Origin: Megamerina dolium
Taxonomy: Eukaryota > Arthropoda > Insecta > Diptera > Megamerinidae
Direction: 5' to 3'
Length of the DNA stretch: 64,000 bases
NCBI GenBank assembly: GCA_963854835.1
Contig: OY978526.1
Location: 18,029,868 to 18,093,867 of the forward strand
The notes beneath the pieces were generated by a model that was not told the origin of the DNA, did no database searches, and saw only the letters and a list, made by a program, of their open reading frames with translations. This document shows, in pieces, positions 63,958 through 64,000 of this stretch (within the stretch, counting starts at the first letter, position 1; every line of letters starts with the position of its first letter). Both the position numbers and the translations under genes were made by a program.

Positions 63958-64000
63958 GGGCGCTATTCCCGGCAGATGGGATAGTTGATTGTGTTTGTCT
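63958..64000 (+). other. Possible alternative (stop-containing) exon start
   Basis: A long T run and ACTACAACTAG end at 63957, followed by a locally GC-rich stretch to the window edge. Joined in phase to the TC of the upstream exon, it would read nine or ten codons and reach TGA at 63986-63988. It does not encode the expected RRM2 continuation. It could be a cryptic or poison exon, or simply intron sequence; the downstream side is cut off. Confidence 0.2.

Overview
The window is almost entirely non-coding, AT-rich DNA from a higher fly (Brachycera), most likely a tephritid fruit fly; the genus is not determinable from what I can see. Reasons: one clear protein-coding exon of a Drosophila Rox8/TIA-1-type gene near the right edge, dense CA/TG, CAA and ATG microsatellites, many TACTCGTA octamers, mariner-type and jockey-type relics, and dispersed repeats built around the decamer TTTGTATGGG (complement CCCATACAAA).

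Only one functional coding segment is supported: an 88-bp internal exon at 63378-63465 (+), with splice sites, encoding the start of the second RRM of the TIA-1/TIAR/Rox8 RNA-binding protein. I found no RRM1 exon upstream. The simplest reading is that the preceding 63 kb is one very large phase-1 intron of this gene, or intron plus 5' region, filled with repeats. I found no independent nested gene.

Layout: 42-404 a TTAGGG-type MITE; 5160-5530 a 167-bp tandem repeat; 5694-6005 a tRNA-headed SINE; 8793-8997 a second MITE; 15661 a possible recursive-splice site; 16900-17780 array A of a 153-bp repeat (minus), with a 305-bp higher-order period; 18172-18363 a small inverted-repeat element; 19539-19900 a second SINE; 22745-23925 and 25870-27150 arrays B and C (plus); 28023-28608 a GC-rich, hairpin-rich element with a poly(A) tail; 30014-30309 a mariner-type MITE relic; 36260-37050 array D (minus); 38874-39564 a 5'-truncated jockey-type LINE; 40110-40900 and 43310-43740 two decayed mariner transposases (minus); 45129-45457 a MITE; 52510-53230 array E (plus); 58428-59063 an RTE-like LINE 3' end (minus); 61174-61646 a Tc1/mariner-superfamily deletion derivative with both inverted termini; 61960-62460 array F (plus); 63378-63465 the Rox8/TIA-1 exon; 63537-63832 another MITE just after its donor.

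The best candidates for something undescribed are the 153-bp array family (six loci, both orientations, a shared terminal sequence), the structured GC-rich retro-element at 28 kb, the SINE family whose tRNA-like head is closed by a distant acceptor-stem-like pair, and the possible recursive splice site at 15660/15661. All family assignments are by eye from translation and motif recognition; no database search was possible.
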